From Auanema rhodensis (lineage: Eukaryota; Nematoda; Chromadorea; Rhabditida; Rhabditidae): a stretch of 64,000 nucleotides of DNA. The notes beneath the pieces are model-generated. The model had not been told where the DNA came from, did not search any database, and saw only the letters and a program-made list of their open reading frames with translations. Positions 61,701 to 64,000 of this stretch are shown here, one piece after another (position 1 is the stretch's first letter; every line of letters starts with the position of its first letter). The position numbers and the translations under genes are program-made. The stretch covers positions 4,402,001 through 4,466,000 of the forward strand of contig OZ059899.1 in assembly GCA_964057225.1 (NCBI GenBank), given 5' to 3'.

Positions 61701-64000
61701 TTGAAATTTTCCGAAAAAATTTTTGTCAAAATGTTTTTGGAAGCAATGTTGAGTGTACATGGAAACTCAACATACACTAATGCATCATTTTTCAAACGAT
61801 CATAACTGATTTTTGTATTAAGCGTTTCTCAATGTAGTATAGTGCATTCGATGCGGATTTTTAAGCTGCGTCGATCCGTGTTATCAGATTTGCTCTAGCT
61901 TAAAAATGCACCGAGATATCAACTGATATAAGTTCACACTTACATTCTCGATTTTCACCCTGAAGAATCAATTTTTTCGTGTAATAACATTGTCCATCGT
62001 CTTTGCCTTGAAAAAAGGAATCTAAAAACATCTACTTTTTGCTAAATTATTTTGAAATTTTCCGAAAAAATTTTTGTCAAAATGTTTTTGGAAGCAATGT
62101 GGAGTGTACATGGAAACTCAACATACACTAATGCATCATTTTTCAAACGATCATAACTGATTTTTGTATTAAGAGTTTCTCAATGTAGTATAGTGCATTC
62201 GATGCGGATTTTTAAGCTGCGTCGATCTGTGTTATCAGATTTGCGCTAGCTTAAAAATGCACCGAGATATCAACTGATATAAATTCACACATATATCCTC
62301 GATTTTCACCCTGAAGAATTAATTTTTTCGTTGAATAACATTGTCCATCGTCTTTGCCTTGAAAAAAGAAATCTAAAAACATCTACTTTTTGCTAAATTA
62401 TTTTGAAATTTTCCGAAAAAATTTTTGTCAAAATGTTTTTGGAAGCAATGTTGAGTGTACGTGGAAACTCAACATACACTAATGCATCATTTTTCAAACG
62501 ATCATAACTGATTTTTGTATTAAGCGTTTCTCAATGTAGTATAGTGCATTCGATGCGGATTTTCAAGCTGCGTCGATCTGTGTTATCAGATTTGCGCTAG
62601 CTTAAAAATGCACCGAGATATCAACTGATATAAGTTCACACTTACATTCTCGATTTTCACCCTGAAGAATGAATTTTTTCGTTGAATAACATTGTCCATC
62701 GTCTTTGCCTTGAAAAAAGGAATCTAAAAACATCTACTTTTTGCTAAATTATTTTGAAATTTTTCGAAAAAATTTTTGTCAAAATGTTTTTGGAAGCAAT
62801 GTTGAGTGTACATGGAAACTCAACATACACTAATGCATCATTTTTCAAACGATCATAACTGATTTTTGTATTAAGCGTTTCTCAATGTAGTATAGTGCAT
62901 TCGATGCGGATTTTCAAGCTGCGTCGATCTGTGTTATCAGATTTGCGCTAGCTTAAAAATGCACCGAGATATCAACTGATATAAGTTCACACTTGTATCC
63001 TCGATTTTCACCCTGAAGAATTAATTTTTTCGTTGAATAACATTGTCCATCGTCTTTGCCTTGAAAAAAGAAATCTAAAAACATCTACTTTTTGCTAAAT
63101 TATTTTGAAATTTTCCGAAAAAATTTTTGTCAAAATGTTTTTGGAAGCAATGTTGAGTGTACATGGAAACTCAACATACACTAATGCATCATTTTTCAAA
63201 CGATCATAACTGATTTTTGTATTAAGAGTTTCTCAATGTAGTATAGTGCATTCGATGCGGATTTTTAAGCTGCGTCGATCTGTGTTATCAGATTTGCGCT
63301 AGCTTAAAAATGCACCGAGATATCAACTGATATAAATTCACACATATATCCTCGATTTTCACCCTGAAGAATTAATTTTTTCGTTGAATAACATTGTCCA
63401 TCGTCTTTGCCTTGAAAAAAGAAATCTAAAAACATCTACTTTTTGCTAAATTATTTTGAAATTTTCCGAAAAAATTTTTGTCAAAATGTTTTTGGAAGCA
63501 ATGTTGAGTGTACATGGAAACTCAACATACACTAATGCATCATTTTTCAAACGATCATAACTGATTTTTGTATTAAGCGTTTCTCAATGTAGTATAGTGC
63601 ATTCGATGCGGATTTTCAAGCTGCGTCGATCTGTGTTATCAGATTTGCGCTAGCTTAAAAATGCACCGAGATATCAACTGATATAAATTCACACATATAT
63701 CCTCGATTTTCACCCTGAAGAATTAATTTTTTCGTTGAATAACATTGTCCATCGTCTTTGCCTTGAAAAAAGAAATCTAAAAACATCTACTTTTTGCTAA
63801 ATTATTTTGAAATTTTCCGAAAAAATTTTTGTCAAAATGTTTTTGGAAGCAATGTTGAGTGTACATGGAAACTCAACATACACTAATGCATCATTTTTCA
63901 AACGATCATAACTGATTTTTGTATTAAGCGTTTCTCAATGTAGTATAGTGCATTCGATGCGGATTTTTAAGCTGCGTCGATCCGTGTTATCAGATTTGCG
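58726..64000. repeat. Satellite block repeated at 3,159 bp (nine monomers)
   Basis: The stretch from 58726 recurs from 61885 to the window end. Diagnostic shared variants are TTTGCTCTAGC at the monomer start, TCGTGTAATAAC (near 58820 and 61980) and CAATGTGGAGTG (near 58938 and 62097), followed by five monomers in the same order. Confidence 0.85.

Larger units (their letters stand above)
10643..64000. repeat. 351-bp satellite, about 152 tandem monomers
   Basis: Head-to-tail array. The reference start CAGATTTGCGCTAGCTTAAA recurs at 10643, 10994, 11345, 11696, 12047, 12398 and so on to 63991. Net drift is only 4 bp over 152 periods, caused by single-base indels such as those near 15690, 19345 and 27572. 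Monomers are AT-rich, nearly identical and all in the same orientation. No gene, transposon or unique DNA interrupts the array, and it runs off the right edge. 351 bp is about two nucleosome repeats, common for satellites. Each monomer holds several dyads: ATATCA-AC-TGATAT, AAATTTTTCGAAAAAATTT, the pair GTTGAGT/ACTCAAC, and AGCTTAAAAAT paired with ATTTTTAAGCT of the preceding monomer. No ORF of significance was found. Confidence 0.98.

Noticed and set aside
10643..64000. CRISPR-like or gene-family array
   Set aside because: There is no repeat-spacer alternation. The whole 351-bp unit repeats and no conserved coding frame exists.

Overview
Kind of organism. This is eukaryotic nuclear DNA, most likely from a nematode, although nothing in the window fixes the species. 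Three things point this way. Seven copies of a nuclear-type tRNA-Ala(UGC) gene carry G3:U70 and canonical A and B boxes. A BEL/Pao retroelement carries a phlebovirus Gc-like envelope gene, an arrangement known from nematode elements of the Tas/Cer7 kind. A 53-kb satellite array follows. There are no bacterial operons, no CRISPR and no single-copy host protein gene.

Layout. (1) 1-1648: tandem array of a roughly 248-bp unit, each unit holding one minus-strand tRNA-Ala(UGC) gene. Seven copies are visible and the array runs off the left edge. (2) 1649-about 6045, minus strand: the 3' part of a BEL/Pao element. Read 5' to 3' on its own strand, it holds integrase (zinc finger, D,D,E core, C-terminal DUF5641-like domain), a membrane-protein segment, a class II phlebovirus Gc-like glycoprotein, then a short separate ORF with Gag-type zinc knuckles, and an AT-rich 3' end with AATAAA and a TG..CA-type outer terminus. 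Gag N-terminus, protease, RT and RNase H are missing. (3) About 6045-10642, plus strand: remnant of a second, Ty3/gypsy-like element. It has a frameshifted gag joined in one open frame to a long envelope gene that looks like a class III (herpesvirus gB-like) fusogen; the whole pol is missing. The two elements abut head to head and both are truncated at the junction. (4) 10643-64000: about 152 head-to-tail copies of a 351-bp AT-rich satellite monomer, continuing off the right edge, with no other sequence inserted. The first 13 monomers are a divergent edge type. The rest shows nested block duplications of 3, 4, 7 and 9 monomers.

How the parts relate. The window reads as a heterochromatin margin: a tRNA cluster, a nest of broken env-bearing retroelements, then satellite. 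The most notable observations are two unrelated viral fusogen classes in back-to-back retroelements, the pol-less gag-env fusion, the stand-alone zinc-knuckle ORF after env, the env stop codon lying inside the first satellite monomer, and the conserved dyad-rich block of the satellite. Family calls rest on reading motifs by eye; no database search was possible.
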